Shown: one piece after another, positions 46,906 to 58,446 of the stretch
Position numbering within the stretch: the stretch's first letter is position 1
Layout: each line of letters opens with the position of its first letter
Assembly (NCBI RefSeq): GCF_963675165.1
Contig: NC_087377.1
Coordinates: 13,078,198 to 13,142,197 of the forward strand
Reading direction: 5' to 3'
DNA length: 64,000 bases
Source: Halichondria panicea
Taxonomy: Eukaryota; Porifera; Demospongiae; Suberitida; Halichondriidae
Position numbers and translations under genes: made by a program
The notes under the pieces: model-generated
What the model was told of the DNA's origin: nothing
What the model saw: the letters and a program-made list of their open reading frames with translations, nothing else
Databases searched by the model: none

Positions 46906-47087
46906 GAGGTAAGGCCACCTCTTAAAAAGAAAAACAACTTACGATCAGAGTGTTTCCAGAGTGTATTCTTGTAGCTAATGTAACAACTAGGTTTTCACAA
47001 TGTTGTGTGGCCAGATTATGGGATAATTAACGTTAGAATTTGGTTAACAATTTGGTTTGAAACAACTAATTGAAAGGTATACTGTAT

Positions 47088-47250
47088 AGCGGATAATTTT
47101 CATTGGTGCAATTTTCATACTAACTACCCATTTGTATTCGTACAGGTCAGGATGGTGACGTTGAATATAATATGAACAATTTCTCAGTTTTAATTTTTGT
47201 AGCCACTGATACGAAAATTTCCACCATACGAAAATAACTATAAGGTAATT
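47088..47250. mobile_element. GTATAGCGG-family MITE fragment
   Basis: Left end ACTGTATAGCGGATAATTTT; right end only approximate (ATACGAAAATTTCCACC). Diverged. Confidence 0.45.
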
Positions 47251-48235
47251 GGCAGAAATTATGCTCTATGAAGCATATAGGTGGCCGGGTCACCAACATT
47301 TTAGTGAATTTTGAAGGACTCGTAAATAAAACGCCATAATTATGATACATGGGGCTAAGGTGTTAGTATGTATGTTTCGTTGAAATCTGAGGGGGTGCTC
47401 ATTTTTTGTGTTGACTAAATTGAGGAATGTCCCATAAACGAAGTAAGTACTTTAAGTGACACAAATTCACACATGCATGTACGTGGTATAAAGTTGAGGT
47501 TTAGCCTAAGCTGAGTGGGTTTGGTTGTGAGTTAGCTTAAGGGTCATACTGAATGACACAATAAACATACGTGGGTACAGTAACAATCGTCCTGTATAAG
47601 GAAAGTTGGACTTGAGCCTATGTCATGCCATACAGTGCTATCACTACACATAGACAGAAGCTAGACATTATACGTAATAACTCACGTCGGATTATGTTGT
47701 TCTATTCTCCCCAGCAGCTGACAGAGTGAAGTGAGACAGACCACTACAGCAGACTGCATGCACCAGGCATTATCACTGCTGAGTGCTCTGTGAGGGGTAA
47801 ATGTAGTATCTCTACATTATCAATAATACTGAGGAAACAAGGACACATTTAATTTATACTACATGTACAAAATTAAGTACCCTTATCAAACACATCTTTG
47901 TACATGATCAGTACACCTAATCTACACAACATTAACATACCTTTATCCCATACCTCACTACACCCTTAATCACATAGCATACCCACACACATCTCACACC
48001 CTCACACACGATTCTTCTCCCACGGATCTCCCGGCTTGTGATAGTGTGAGTCCACACATTGATCCTCCCCTCCTCATTTTGGGGCCAGTAAACCACATGA
48101 GAACATCTGCTGATCTGTGTGGGTCGGGTCGTTATAGATACGAGGCATGCACCACCCCAATACAGCCAGTCCACGATCAATACCAGAGGAACTGAGGAAG
48201 GAGGAGGAAGAACTGTAGTAAAAATAATTTGCTTC
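47251..48235. other. Non-coding stretch, nothing recognised
   Basis: No exon with a protein-like reading and no paired ends noted. Confidence 0.35.
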
Positions 48236-48237
48236 TT

Positions 48238-48455
48238 ATACCGTACAGTGGGAAATTTTTGTAAGGTACGTTTCGAGGGCACAGACAGAATACGGGAAAA
48301 TTAAACCTGGGATAAACTCCCAGCACTGGTATTCACATGCAAAGCTATGTGAGTGTGGTTTCCTGGTTGAATGCGATTATTAGAACTCACGAACGTTTAT
48401 GCTGAGGGCTCTGGAGCTAAATAGCGAACATTTCCCGCTATTATTATACGGTAGC
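48238..48455. mobile_element. GTATAGCGG-family MITE
   Basis: Left end ACCGTACAGTGGGAAATTTT and right end ACATTTCCCGCTATTATTAT then ACGGTA; interior shares CACATGCAAAGCTAT and TGGTTTCCTGG with 9714-9925. Confidence 0.65.
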
Positions 48456-48756
48456 TTAAAACACGATCAGCATTAACATTAAAGCACATCCGCACACAAT
48501 CTTTCAGACAGCTGTTCAGGTAGTAACACAGTGGAAAGTAAAGCTCAATGCACAACAATATTAATTGCCAAGCAGCAGCTTACAAAGTTAAGGTTACGGT
48601 ACACTGTTCCACCCACGCTCAAATTTGCGTGGGTGTTCAATGCAGTACACTAGTAAAATGGCTCTCATCTGGCAATGGTCACTTGGCGTCAATTCTAAGC
48701 ATCAGGAAACCCCTCCTTACCGTATAGTCTGCTGTTTCTTATTATACGAATAAAGG

Positions 48757-48926
48757 GGCAGGGCGACTCGAAGAGTTTTTCCCAAGAGAGTAAGTTGAAA
48801 CAAAGTTACGGCCATTTCTAGCTGTTTTTGTAGGCTAATATGGCGACTGTAGAGTAGTAACAAGGATATATTTTTTGCTGTAAGGTCTCTATGAACAAGA
48901 TCTCTTCGAGTCGCCCTCCAGTAAGT
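48757..48926. mobile_element. Small TIR element
   Basis: GGGCGACTCGAAGAG at the left and TCTCTTCGAGTCGCCC at the right are inverted. The rest of the ends was not clear. Confidence 0.5.
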
Positions 48927-49351
48927 CTTTAGGCATCGAATACTGGTCAGAAAGACAACCTGGAAGCTATGCGGTCAATAAAACTTGACACTAAAATTTT
49001 CAGTTTTTTCCAGCTGACCTCAGACCACTTCATTGGATTATAAGACATAGATACTTTTAGCTACAATAATAGCTAGCATTGTTTCATGTTCTCTTTTCAT
49101 TGATAATCATTGCTAGTTACAAAAATAATGTAGTGATGAGAAATAAAGAAAATAAATATCTTATGAATTATTCATGAGCAATTAGTATTCAGGATTCATA
49201 CAAAAATCAACATACTATATGCACCATACTATGATTATGCATTCACCTATATAATTATATATATATATGATCATTATCTACATCGTTAATATTATTCTTC
49301 GAATACGTATAACAATAAGATTATTGTTCAATTAAGGCAGTTTCAATATAG
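48927..49351. other. 3' flank of the HECT-type gene
   Basis: AT-rich with no gene recognised. Confidence 0.35.
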
Positions 49352-51450
49352 TGTTAAACCATTGTGAAGTTTTTGTCCGCAATAACAGCTAGCACAGCCG
49401 CTTTAAAAACTTCGAAGCTTTCAATATACGGGTAGAGATTACAATTTCTCTCGAACAAGTGTGAGAGACGATGTATTCATCCTCTTGTTGGATCTGAACA
49501 TGAATTCTGTTTCCTGTCACCACAGGACATCCAGTGGCAAACTGTACAAAGTCACGGAGAACTGTTACGGAACAAGAGGAGATGGGACGATTTAGCATAA
49601 TTATGTATAATTATAATTATTATAGGAAAATAAACATTCCGAACGAGTGGTGCAAGCTGCACTGTGCTAATGCCTCTCGCCATGTTTTGCTTTCGTTTAG
49701 AGTGTTACAGTAATGATTTCAATGCTATAACATGCTCCCCCAGAGAGGTATCTTTGTGTAATAAAATTGTTATTGTCATTGAATCACACAGTCATTATAA
49801 AAGAGGAGCATGGCTTGATGAATTGATCTTCAAGGATCTGACGATAAAAGCATGTGTATAGATTACCAATGTAAAAGTCTATTTTTTGCATTTTCTGTCA
49901 ATGAAATAAAGGGTGGATTTGCAATGAGGTCAGAGTTCGCAAGGGCAGCATACATGCATGCAGCTTTAGTACAAGGCTAACTCATAAGAAAGTTTGTGGG
50001 ACGCAGCAACATGTACAGCCATCACTGTGAGTAAAAAACCATAGCCATAACTTGAGAAAGAAGCTTTAGTTTGCAAATCCACGAATATAGAATAACCAAA
50101 CAGCTCTATAAACATATAAACACAAATAATAATTATACCTTACCTTGTTCAGGGCTCTCTCCAATGAAAGCCAGAAGATAGTTCCAAATACGCAATACTA
50201 CTTCACCTTCCAAGCTGGATGCTGCTTTTTCAAGATACTTGAAACGTCTGAGGGGCTGATCTCTTTTGAAACAGTGAACACACTTTTTAACACATCAGGA
50301 AAGGCACGCATTACAGTGCGAACACTAAACTCTTCTAGGCCTTCCGCAAAAGAGTCCAGGTACACCTTCCTCTTTTGAAAGGCGTCATATGCCATTATAT
50401 TCCCTATGATTTGAGCTCTGTTCTCCACCTACAATTATGCATGTTATGTAAGGAAAATGTGTGTGTGTGTGTGCAGTAACCTTATCACTAAAAAAAATCA
50501 TCTGGGTGGAATCCGGACTAAACCAATCCGTGTTACGGCATAATCTGGATTAATGCCAACCAACCTCTGGAGGTGGTTCAGATTGATTAAGAAGCAGTTA
50601 ATTTAGCTGTGGTAAACACAAAGGGCTAATTCTGAGGTGTTGCATGCATGCATTCATAATTAACCTTAATAGGTACATCACATCCACTCTGGTCCATTAC
50701 TTTGCAAAGTTCGTCCACTCTATTGAAGTTGTGCAGCAACTCGGGCGTGTTCATCTCTTGCAACTACATAAAGAGATCACACAATAAACACAGTGTAAGT
50801 ACTCCACATAGTGTTACTTACATCAGACACAAGAGTTTTAACGTTTTCACTCAAGTCTTCTTCTCTTACCAAAGACAAGGCTTCGTCAACATTACAACCG
50901 CACATATAATAGTAGCAGCACTGTGACAGATAAGGGAAACCTTGACCATCCATTAAGAAGCTGTGTCCCACCATCTTTCCAATGACTTTCAGTAGACCAG
51001 ATGACAAGTTCGACACGCGGAAAACAGGGCGACGACCAGTCGGAGGGCCCTCAAAAATTCTCAATTTGTCAGAAGCGCCAATTTTCTCAAACACTACTGA
51101 AAAGAACTGTCGTCGAATCCCCCCTATAGAGAAACAATTGGATAGTTGTAAATCAATGAATAATATTTTCGCGATCAGTTAAACCAGGAGCCCATAAAAT
51201 AAGGCGACTAACTTCAACGTATACTCAGAGATCACGTTTCATAATTTAGCGACTAAGTGCTTGCAAACTGCAGCCCTATATTACGTATAACACATGTAGG
51301 TTCAACCACTTAGTGACTTTGAATACATGGAAATGTGGTCATAATATTATAGCCACTTACAAAACGTGATCCCCTATGTGCTAACACAAGTGCAACATGC
51401 CATACTTACCAGTATCAATTCCTGGCTGCCCAATGATTGCTACCCTAAGC

Positions 51451-52358
51451 CAGGGGCGTACACAGGGTGGTGCTTAGGGTGCTCCAGCACCCCCATCCAG
51501 GCTCTGGTGCTCCAGCACCCTATCCAGACTCAGAGAAGCTCAAGTAGATAGTTCAACCATCACTGGCTGGCTAGAAGGAAGCTACACTTACTGCAGCTAT
51601 CTACAGCTTAATAGTGATAGTTACAATAACTTTATACCAGTTAGATCTAGCTAGCTAGCCTAAAAAACTTACTTTTCTTCGATCGTTACTGGGATATCCA
51701 TGGGAACTAATAAAGAGTGGGGAGGGGCTCAATAATAAGGCTAGGCAGCAGGAAGTGGTTTGCTGTATCAAACACTTGAGCTGGCCTCACAACATGCAGC
51801 ACAACAAGGTTCTTGGATCCAGGTACATGAGGTGCATGAATGTATAGTATAATTAAGCCTACATGTATGTACAATAATAATAATCAATGTTTGCAATGTA
51901 AACTACAAAGTCTCTTTTCCTCAACATCAAGGTACGTACTGGTGGTCATACTTTGTACGCTGCCTGTCACCTCCTGGTAAGCTGATCAATCTTTTAGTGG
52001 CCTGAAAAGAAAAGAATCAAGACTGTCGTCAGATCAAGCAAAGGAACAAACGTTTATCATCACTTAACTTCTACATTTACACAGAGACTAGACATGATTG
52101 CATTGACATTTGACATACCTTAAGAAGAGTTGGCTAGAGTTTGCCATCCCAGGCGAATTGAGCTTCTGGTCGTAAACATTCTTGACTTGCTGATGGCACT
52201 GTAAAATACTGTCAGTACTGTGGCTGTGCACCATCTAGAAAACAGTGGGTGTTGCCGACAAAAGGGGTGTCACCCCGGAAGTGGGCGTGGTCTAAATTTT
52301 GATGCGCGCTTTGCGCGCAATGAGCACCACCATTGACTGAATCCTAGGATCGCCCCTG
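51451..52358. mobile_element. TIR element in the HECT-type coding exon, 6-bp target duplication
   Basis: 908 bp with ends CAGGGGCGTACACAGG and CCTAGGATCGCCCCTG (inverted, imperfect in the middle). CTAAGC stands at both sides (51445-51450, 52359-52364). On the gene strand the uninterrupted reading is ..MKDGQ joined to LRVAIIGQPGIDTG, so the target is coding. A CAGCACCC/GGTGCT run lies inside the left end. Superfamily not assigned. Confidence 0.82.
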
Positions 52359-52420
52359 CTAAGCTGTCCATCTTTCATGACCCTAGGATCGCCCCTGCTA
52401 AGCTGTCCATCTTTCATGAC
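52343..52420 (-). repeat. 39-bp in-frame tandem duplication at the transposon edge
   Basis: Two identical units (CCTAGGATCGCCCCTGCTAA start) made of 16 bases of transposon end plus 23 bases of gene sequence. Translated, the gene strand repeats RVMKDGQLSRGDP. Confidence 0.85.
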
Positions 52421-53812
52421 CCTGGAGCTTTTGTAGAAAGCAATAGCTGAAAACACCCAATCGTCCTCATCTTCATCTTCATCAATTCTCAAACGAGGGC
52501 TCTCACTTGCTGTCTTCTTGATTTGGACTTTGTGCAGCAACTTCTGTAGACGGACAGCTGACAAAGGTGCCTGTAAAATATCCAGAACTCTATTTAAGTC
52601 ATGACCAGTTACTTCCAGAAGCGTCCTGAGTTGCTGGCTAGTACTATTAGGAAACATCTCCGATAAAGAAGCAATACAGTCGGTGAACAGTGGAGAGACG
52701 ACAGAGGGCCCTGGAGTGACGAGTCGCTGAGGCATTGGAGTGAGGGGTGGCTGAGGCGTTGGAGTCACGGGTGGCTGAGGCATTGGAGTGAGGGGTGGCT
52801 GAGGCGTTAGAGTCACGAGTGGCTGAGGCATTGGAGTGAGGGATGGCTGAGGCGTTGGAGTCACTTGTGGTTGAGGCATTGGAGTGACAGGTGGTTGGGG
52901 CATTAGAGTGACCAGTGGCTGAGGTATTGGAGTCACGGGTGGTTGAGGCATTGGAGTGACAGGTGGTTGAGGCTGCATTGGAGTGACAGGTGGTTGAGGC
53001 ATTGGAGTGACAGGTGGTTGAGGCGTTGGAGTGACAGGTGGTTGAGTCTGAGATATTGATGCAGAAGTGGTTGTTTCGCTTGAAGTGACATACTCTAGGT
53101 AGCTTGGAAGTCCATCTGACTCAGCAGGACTATCAAGCTCTGCATGGGCTATGGTGTTCAGGTGTGTTCTTGAGTGCTTCAGTTGAACCACCACTAGCAG
53201 CAAGATCAGCAACCCCTTCAAATTCTTTTGTCATTCGTACATATAAAGCACCACAGCCTGCTAGTTTTTTAACGGTCTTGCAATTGAATGTCATTCCAGG
53301 TTTGAGATTTGGTAAAGATGCATTTTTCCCACAGACATCAATAAAATCAAAATCGAACTTGTCACACTCAGATAGGTCATATTCACAATTAGTATGGACG
53401 ACAGCTACAATGTCCTCACGAACACTAACCTCAGATGCATTTAGTGGAATTTCTGGTAGCATTCCGCGCATTAGGATGATGTGTTCTTTTCTTGTAAACT
53501 TAGACGGTGCACTTCGGCCCATGACACAAAACACAACTAGTTTTCGCTGAAACATTTCTGTCTGATACTTCTGTTTTTCTTTCGGCTTTTGATATTTTAA
53601 CCCAGCAATTGAAGATTTGCTTAAACGTTTTGGGCACCGTGGAATAGGGTTCCAGGAGGAATTATATGATGTGCTTGGAAGCGATCCACTCATGATGGAA
53701 TGGGTTCGAGCAGTGACTTGTTCCGCTATATAAATAAAAGGGTAAACATGTCAAACAATTCTGTGACATAGATCCAATGCATGTCACATAATTACATTAT
53801 ACACTGCAAGTA

Positions 53813-53952
53813 CACTGTAAAAAATGGTGTGTGGTTTTGACGCAAGTGCGTGACTATTGTGGCAACTATCAGGAAAAAACGCAAGAAAAAACGCACGTTT
53901 GCCACAATAGCCACGCACTCTGCGTCAAAACCACGCATCATTTTTTACAGTG
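53813..53952. mobile_element. Foldback MITE, 140 bp, TA target
   Basis: CACTGTAAAAAATG and CATTTTTTACAGTG ends; arms continue as GTGGTTTTGACGC / GCGTCAAAACCAC and GTGGCAAC / TTGCCACAATAG. TA on both sides (53811-53812, 53953-53954). Lies in the intron between exons 3 and 4 of the HECT-type gene, touching the donor site of exon 3. Confidence 0.85.
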
Positions 53953-55035
53953 TATGGACACTTACTCTGGACGGATTCTGAGCATCTCCTTCTTATTTCT
54001 GCCCTGACACTAATCTTATCGAGGCCTAGCTCCTTGAGATGGCTGTCTGGCAACAGCTTAACTGTTGCCACATACACCTGAAGTGACACAATAAACAAAA
54101 TCAAATTAAGTGGCAGTGAATCACTATTACTGTAAAATAGCCACCCCACTCTATAATTACACGCAATTCTATTCGCCCAGTACCATATAAATTCGTTCGC
54201 TTTTCGTATATACGAAAATGAGGTTTTTTATGGACCATTCTTACATGCTATGGATCATTCGTGCATCATTTCTACATGGTTATACGTAGGCTCTTTCTTT
54301 ATCTGTTCTTTGACAATTTATTGTTAAACTACGGTATTATAAGAAAGAAATATAGAGGTAGAGATAAGAATAATTCCAGCACGGTTGTTTTAGAATTATG
54401 CTGATGCTGACGTGGCACTTAAATTAGGGGGCGCTGCAATTAGGATATTCCACCTTTCTAATGGTAATTCCACAAACGTTTATACCCTGGAAATATATAC
54501 CCACCATGCATGCATACGGTACACACGCAATACAGCGCTGCAGTTTGCAAGCGATTTCCATGTAAGGAAATGCGCCAATAATATTATTACTAAACATGAT
54601 CTCGAGTATATAGTGTGCAACAACTCACTTTTTCTCGTTTGAAGTTTTCTAGTACTGATTGTCCGACATCTAGGTGTTGTAGCAGGGACTCCATCTACAA
54701 AAAACAGAAATTATTGTCAGTGTGTGCATATGTATACTCCTCACTGTCAGTACTATACATGCATTTACAATGCTATAGATCTATATAGCAGTATAGTGGG
54801 AAAAGAAGACGGTATTTCCATACTATCATAAAGTAAAGTAAAAGTCTGCCTACCGCTGCCTCTTGTGTGGCATGCCATTCATCATCCATGGTGTCTGCCA
54901 GTCCAAGGAACACAAGAACTGAAGAAACTGCTGAAGTGCTGAAGAAACTGATTTACTGTCTATATATCCTACCATATATAGTCAATAATAGCTAAGTATA
55001 GCCTATATCAAGTGTATATACCATATATGTGTGCA

Positions 55036-56096
55036 TACTATATATAAGGGTTGTTATAAAACAGGGAATGAGAAATGAGGAAATGAGAAATAAGAAATGA
55101 GGAAATGAGGAAATAAGAAATAGGAAATGAGGAAATAGAAATAGAATAATAATAATATATTTTGGTTACGATCATCACCATGGCATTAATTTTCATCACA
55201 ATAATTATGACATTGTTATAATTATTATTATAGATGCACAAAAGTATAATGACTGATATCAGCCAAGAAGCTAGTAGGTGACTAAGTATTTAGTTATCAA
55301 ATATAATTATAATTATAGTGGCACCTCCACACAGTACAGGTTGTCGGACACATTGTAAGAATTAAATTTTACCATCGCTTCAGATGGCACAGTGAGCTTT
55401 CTTCATTAAAGGTAGCATCAGCTTTAACTATATTATAAGCATTGCTTGTGAGAATGGTAATGGGAATTGCTTTCTTCACCCTGTAGCGAGATTGGATATG
55501 ATACCAGTACAGTGTACTAATGTCATTACTTCCTGCAGCTTTATGACAGGACTGGCAGATCATTAGAATTTGCTTGGTTTGACAAACAGTTTTGGAGGTT
55601 TCTTTGCTGTTACTTACATGTAGATGTTGACATTGAGTCCAGTCCATTGACTATCACTTGCCCACCGGATTGTGAAATCGGTGAATGTATTCCCAGTATA
55701 GCCACGCATAGGTAAATTGTTTGAGACTGTGGGACTGTAGGACAGTACATGTAAGTACCGTTACGTAGGTAGATCTGATGTCTGAACCATGCCAGTCGTA
55801 TACATGGCACACAAGTAGATAGAGGTAGAGAGTGTCACACCGTGTACCAGAGGAACATAAGTTCTGTATGGTGGCAGAGCACCAGGAGACTTGTCACCAG
55901 GAGGTACGTACCTGTAGCTCAGTAGATGTTAGCTTCGTCTTCAGACTTGCTCTGCCCATAGATACGCTCTGCCTAACAGCTCATTTCTCGTTCTCATTTC
56001 TTCATTTCCTCATTTCCTATTTCTTATTTCCTCATTTCCTCATTTCTCATTTCCTCATTTCTCATTCCCTGTTTTATAACAACCCTATATATAATA
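55036..56096. mobile_element. Candidate TIR element with GGAAATGAGA-repeat arms
   Basis: TATATAAGGGTTGTTATAAA with AACAGGGAATGAGAAATGAG.. (to about 55145) is inverted at 55983-56096 (..CTCATTCCCTGTTTTATAAC). The arms contain a short tandem of GGAAATGAGAAAT. Between them, minus-strand ORFs (55369-55647, one reading IRWASDSQW) are open but match nothing known to me. Confidence 0.6.
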
Positions 56097-56129
56097 GATC
56101 TATATATATCATGCATAAATTATACTATA

Positions 56130-56299
56130 CACAGTAAAAACAGATTCGTTATAATAACATAAAACATCTCAAATAAAATGCATCATTTGAAATTTAATGT
56201 AGAAATGACATAAATTTCTGTCATTTCTACATTAAATTTCAAATGATGCATTTTATTTGAGATGTTTTATGTTATTATAACGAATCTGTTTTTACTGTG
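56130..56299. mobile_element. Perfect palindrome of 170 bp, TA target
   Basis: Two arms of 81 bases, identical as reverse complements, around an 8-base loop (TAAATTTC). Ends CACAGTAAAAACAGATTCGT. TA on both sides (56128-56129, 56300-56301). No coding capacity. The perfection of the arms suggests very recent origin or continuing correction between arms. Confidence 0.9.
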
Positions 56300-56512
56300 T
56301 ATTTATAATTATACTATGTTTGTCATAATTATATAATGTATCATGTGACATACAAAATCTTGTGTAGTGTGTGATCACATGCAGTAATTATATGGAAATT
56401 TGTTGACTTATATTAAATGAGCATCACATTCAAGACAACCCAACATGCATGCATGCAATTAGCATGCCATATAAACAAGACATCATGCATGCAATAAGTT
56501 TAGTCAGCAAGT

Positions 56513-57056
56513 TCACAACAGAGTGTTCATGATGGTTGAGTGCAGAGGGTTGAGTGCATGGGTTGTCAGAATCCATCTCTTTTGACCAATTTGTAGGCGT
56601 ACAACCACTCGAGCGAAGTTCACTGTGCATGCTTTCTGTTTTTTATCTATAATTATACTGGCTGCATGGGGTTTTGGAGAGAGGACTTCTTGCAAAGACC
56701 ATGCAATCACTGGACTTGGTGGAGGGCTTTGGATAGGACTTGGCAGAAGAGAGTTGCACATGACAGGAGTTGTTTCTTCTTCCTATAGGGAATACTGCAG
56801 TAGGATATAATATATAGACAGCAATTAATGCATGCATGTTAATTATAAGCATCATTATATATTAAGTTCAGATCAAACCTGTAGTATTATTTCCAATTGG
56901 CAAGGTAAAATGCACTCTAATGCTAATGGAATAAGCGCAGCCTTCTGTGGGAGTCCTACCAGTGTTCTTTTTTGGTTTCTTCTCATTTGATGCAGGAGAA
57001 ATTCTTTTTAGAGAAGGAGGTGAAGTTGAAAGATCAGTGCCTGTGCATGTGACCAC
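56513..57056 (-). CDS. Possible two-exon hypothetical gene
   Basis: Exon 56881-57056 (MVTCTGTDLSTSPPSLKR .. IRVHFTLPIGNN) with a GT donor, and 56513-56790 open in two frames (SPIQSPPPSPVIAWSLQEVL in one). The phase of the join does not choose clearly between frames. Proline/serine-rich; no family recognised. May be a decayed gene. Confidence 0.25.
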
Positions 57057-57469
57057 AGAATCTCTGTCTGAGCTACTCCGGCCTGCTGTAGTGTCTAGTC
57101 TCTGTGTTGTGCTGTTAAGCTAGCAGGTTTACTATCACAAGACACAAGACCATGCTGAACCTCAAGTAGACAAGCATTTAGTTATTTACTGTATATCCAT
57201 GAAACATAGCAAGTAAGCTGCTGTGACCTCCTACCTCCTGCAGGCGTGCCTGCGTGATCTCAGGCTCAGAAGGTCCCCATCTGAGCTACTCTGAGTTGCT
57301 GTAGGCGTGCCTGTGGCCTCAAGAGTATCTGTGTCTTGTCTGTCTGTTGCGGTACTAGAGTGCGCGCAGCCATAGATATATAGCCAGCCGCCCTAGAAAC
57401 CCTTGCCAGCGGCCTGTAATCGAGGCAACCCATGCTAATCCCCACCCACCAGATCGATCACATCAAGTC

Positions 57470-57727
57470 GATCCTTACCAGAAGAAGTCGACGATTCGAT
57501 CCCTACGCACATCGAGTCGATCCCTACCAAAATCGAGTCGATAAAACACATCGAGTCGATCCCTACCAAAATCGAGTCGATAAACACATCGAGTCGATCC
57601 CTACCAAAATTGAGTTGATAAAACTCGAGTCGATCCGTACCAAAATCGAGTCGATAAAACACATCGAGTCGATCCCTACCAGATGAAGTCAATAATCGAT
57701 TTGATAAAACACATCGAGTCGATTTTA
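57470..57727. repeat. Minisatellite, unit about 38 bp
   Basis: Repeats of ATCGAGTCGATCCCTACCAA followed by AATCGAGTCGATAAAACAC, about six units with drift; the half-unit GAGTCGAT recurs every 18-20 bases. Open in several frames only because of the repeat. Confidence 0.85.
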
Positions 57728-57782
57728 TCCTGACACCAACACATGGTATTTTGTATCGCCATTTTGAAACAAAAGGCTCACC

Positions 57783-58446
57783 ATAGATAGATAGATAGAT
57801 AAATTTTCATTTGGATAGGAATCCAACATAATGGTAGGTTTTCATGCAGGTCCTATATAAAAGAAGAAGAAAAAAATATATAAAACATACATATAGATAA
57901 TTAATTCTTATATGACAGGTGTTCTCCTAGATTGTACTGTGTAGTGTTTTCAGGGAGGTTTTTTGAACAACTTTAAGGTGGGACATGATTTTGAGGATAG
58001 CGGGAGACGGTTGTAGTGCAGAGCACCTGAGTATTCAAAGCTCCTTCTGTAGTGATCAGAGTTTGGCTGGCCTAGGTGGATATTACCTGATCCACGGGTC
58101 CCCATGTTGTACAGTGTCGAGTTGAGTTTAAACTTGTTCTTCAGGTAAGAAGGGGCGAGGTTCAGCAGACATCTGTAAACTAGAGTGAGCATAAACCTCT
58201 GCCGCCTTTCTTGGAGTGTAGTCCAGCCAAGTTGGTCCCTGAGGGGTGAGCTGCTAGTGTGCGGAGGTTTTCCCAATATCACACGCATTCCATAGTTCTG
58301 TATACGTTCAATTCTCTTACTGATGGTAGAGTTGCATGAATGCCATACCACTGAGCAATAGTCTAGGTGGGGGCGAACAAGGCTGTTAAATAATAGTTTG
58401 CGGGTGTTGATTGGTAGGAAGGAGCTAGAGCGTTTGATTGTTGAGA
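57783..58446 (-). pseudogene. LINE 3' end: reverse transcriptase C-terminal part
   Basis: Reads ALSTIKRSSSFLPINTRKLL, LVRPHLDYCSVVWHSC, RIQNYGMRVILGKPP, TLVYRCLLNLAPSYL down to LKLFKKPP (stop near 57950). The LDYCSVVW block and following region are the C-terminal part of CR1/jockey-like RT proteins. The element is 5' truncated at about 58446 and its 3' end has a GATA repeat tail (57783-57802 on the plus strand), as in LINEs that end in microsatellites. The upstream 60 codons of the same open frame belong to another repeat. Confidence 0.8.

Larger units (their letters stand above)
49352..54889 (-). pseudogene. HECT-type E3 ubiquitin ligase with SAM-like and CUE domains, broken by a transposon
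   Basis: Exons right to left: 54854-54889 (ATG, MDDEWHATQEAA), 54629-54694, 53966-54077 (SAM-like: SHLKELGLDKISVRAEIRRR), then a long exon from 53725 (LYVRMTKEFEG region), a PQPPVTP proline repeat (about 52720-53060), a CUE ubiquitin-binding domain (LSEMFPNSTSQQLRTLLEV), 51410-52420 interrupted by a 908-base element, 50822-51123 (HECT N-lobe: GHSFLMDGQGFPYL), 50665-50763, 50144-50428, and the C-lobe ending at 49352 with the presumed catalytic cysteine in SHTCSREIVIS and terminal FTMV. Phases fit across joins. Frame shifts near 50200 and 49435 and the transposon mean this copy is probably dead; near 53150 a 53-base GT-AG intron would keep the frame. Family role: transfer of ubiquitin to substrates. 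Confidence 0.78.

Noticed and set aside
52292-53221. A 309-codon reading frame starting with a signal-peptide-like MKGLLILLLVVVQ
   Set aside because: Its first 30 codons overlap, in another frame, the conserved coding sequence of the HECT-type gene (LYVRMTKEFEG..). The rest is the downstream part of that gene, so the hydrophobic start is a frame artefact.
54854-54889. Upstream start for the HECT-type gene before the MDDEWHATQEAA exon
   Set aside because: No in-phase exon with a donor was found upstream; the ATG fits the phase-0 chain of the next exons.
57432-57692. Regular repeats as a CRISPR array or a repeat protein gene
   Set aside because: No unique spacers, eukaryotic context, and open frames on both strands follow from the repeat unit itself.
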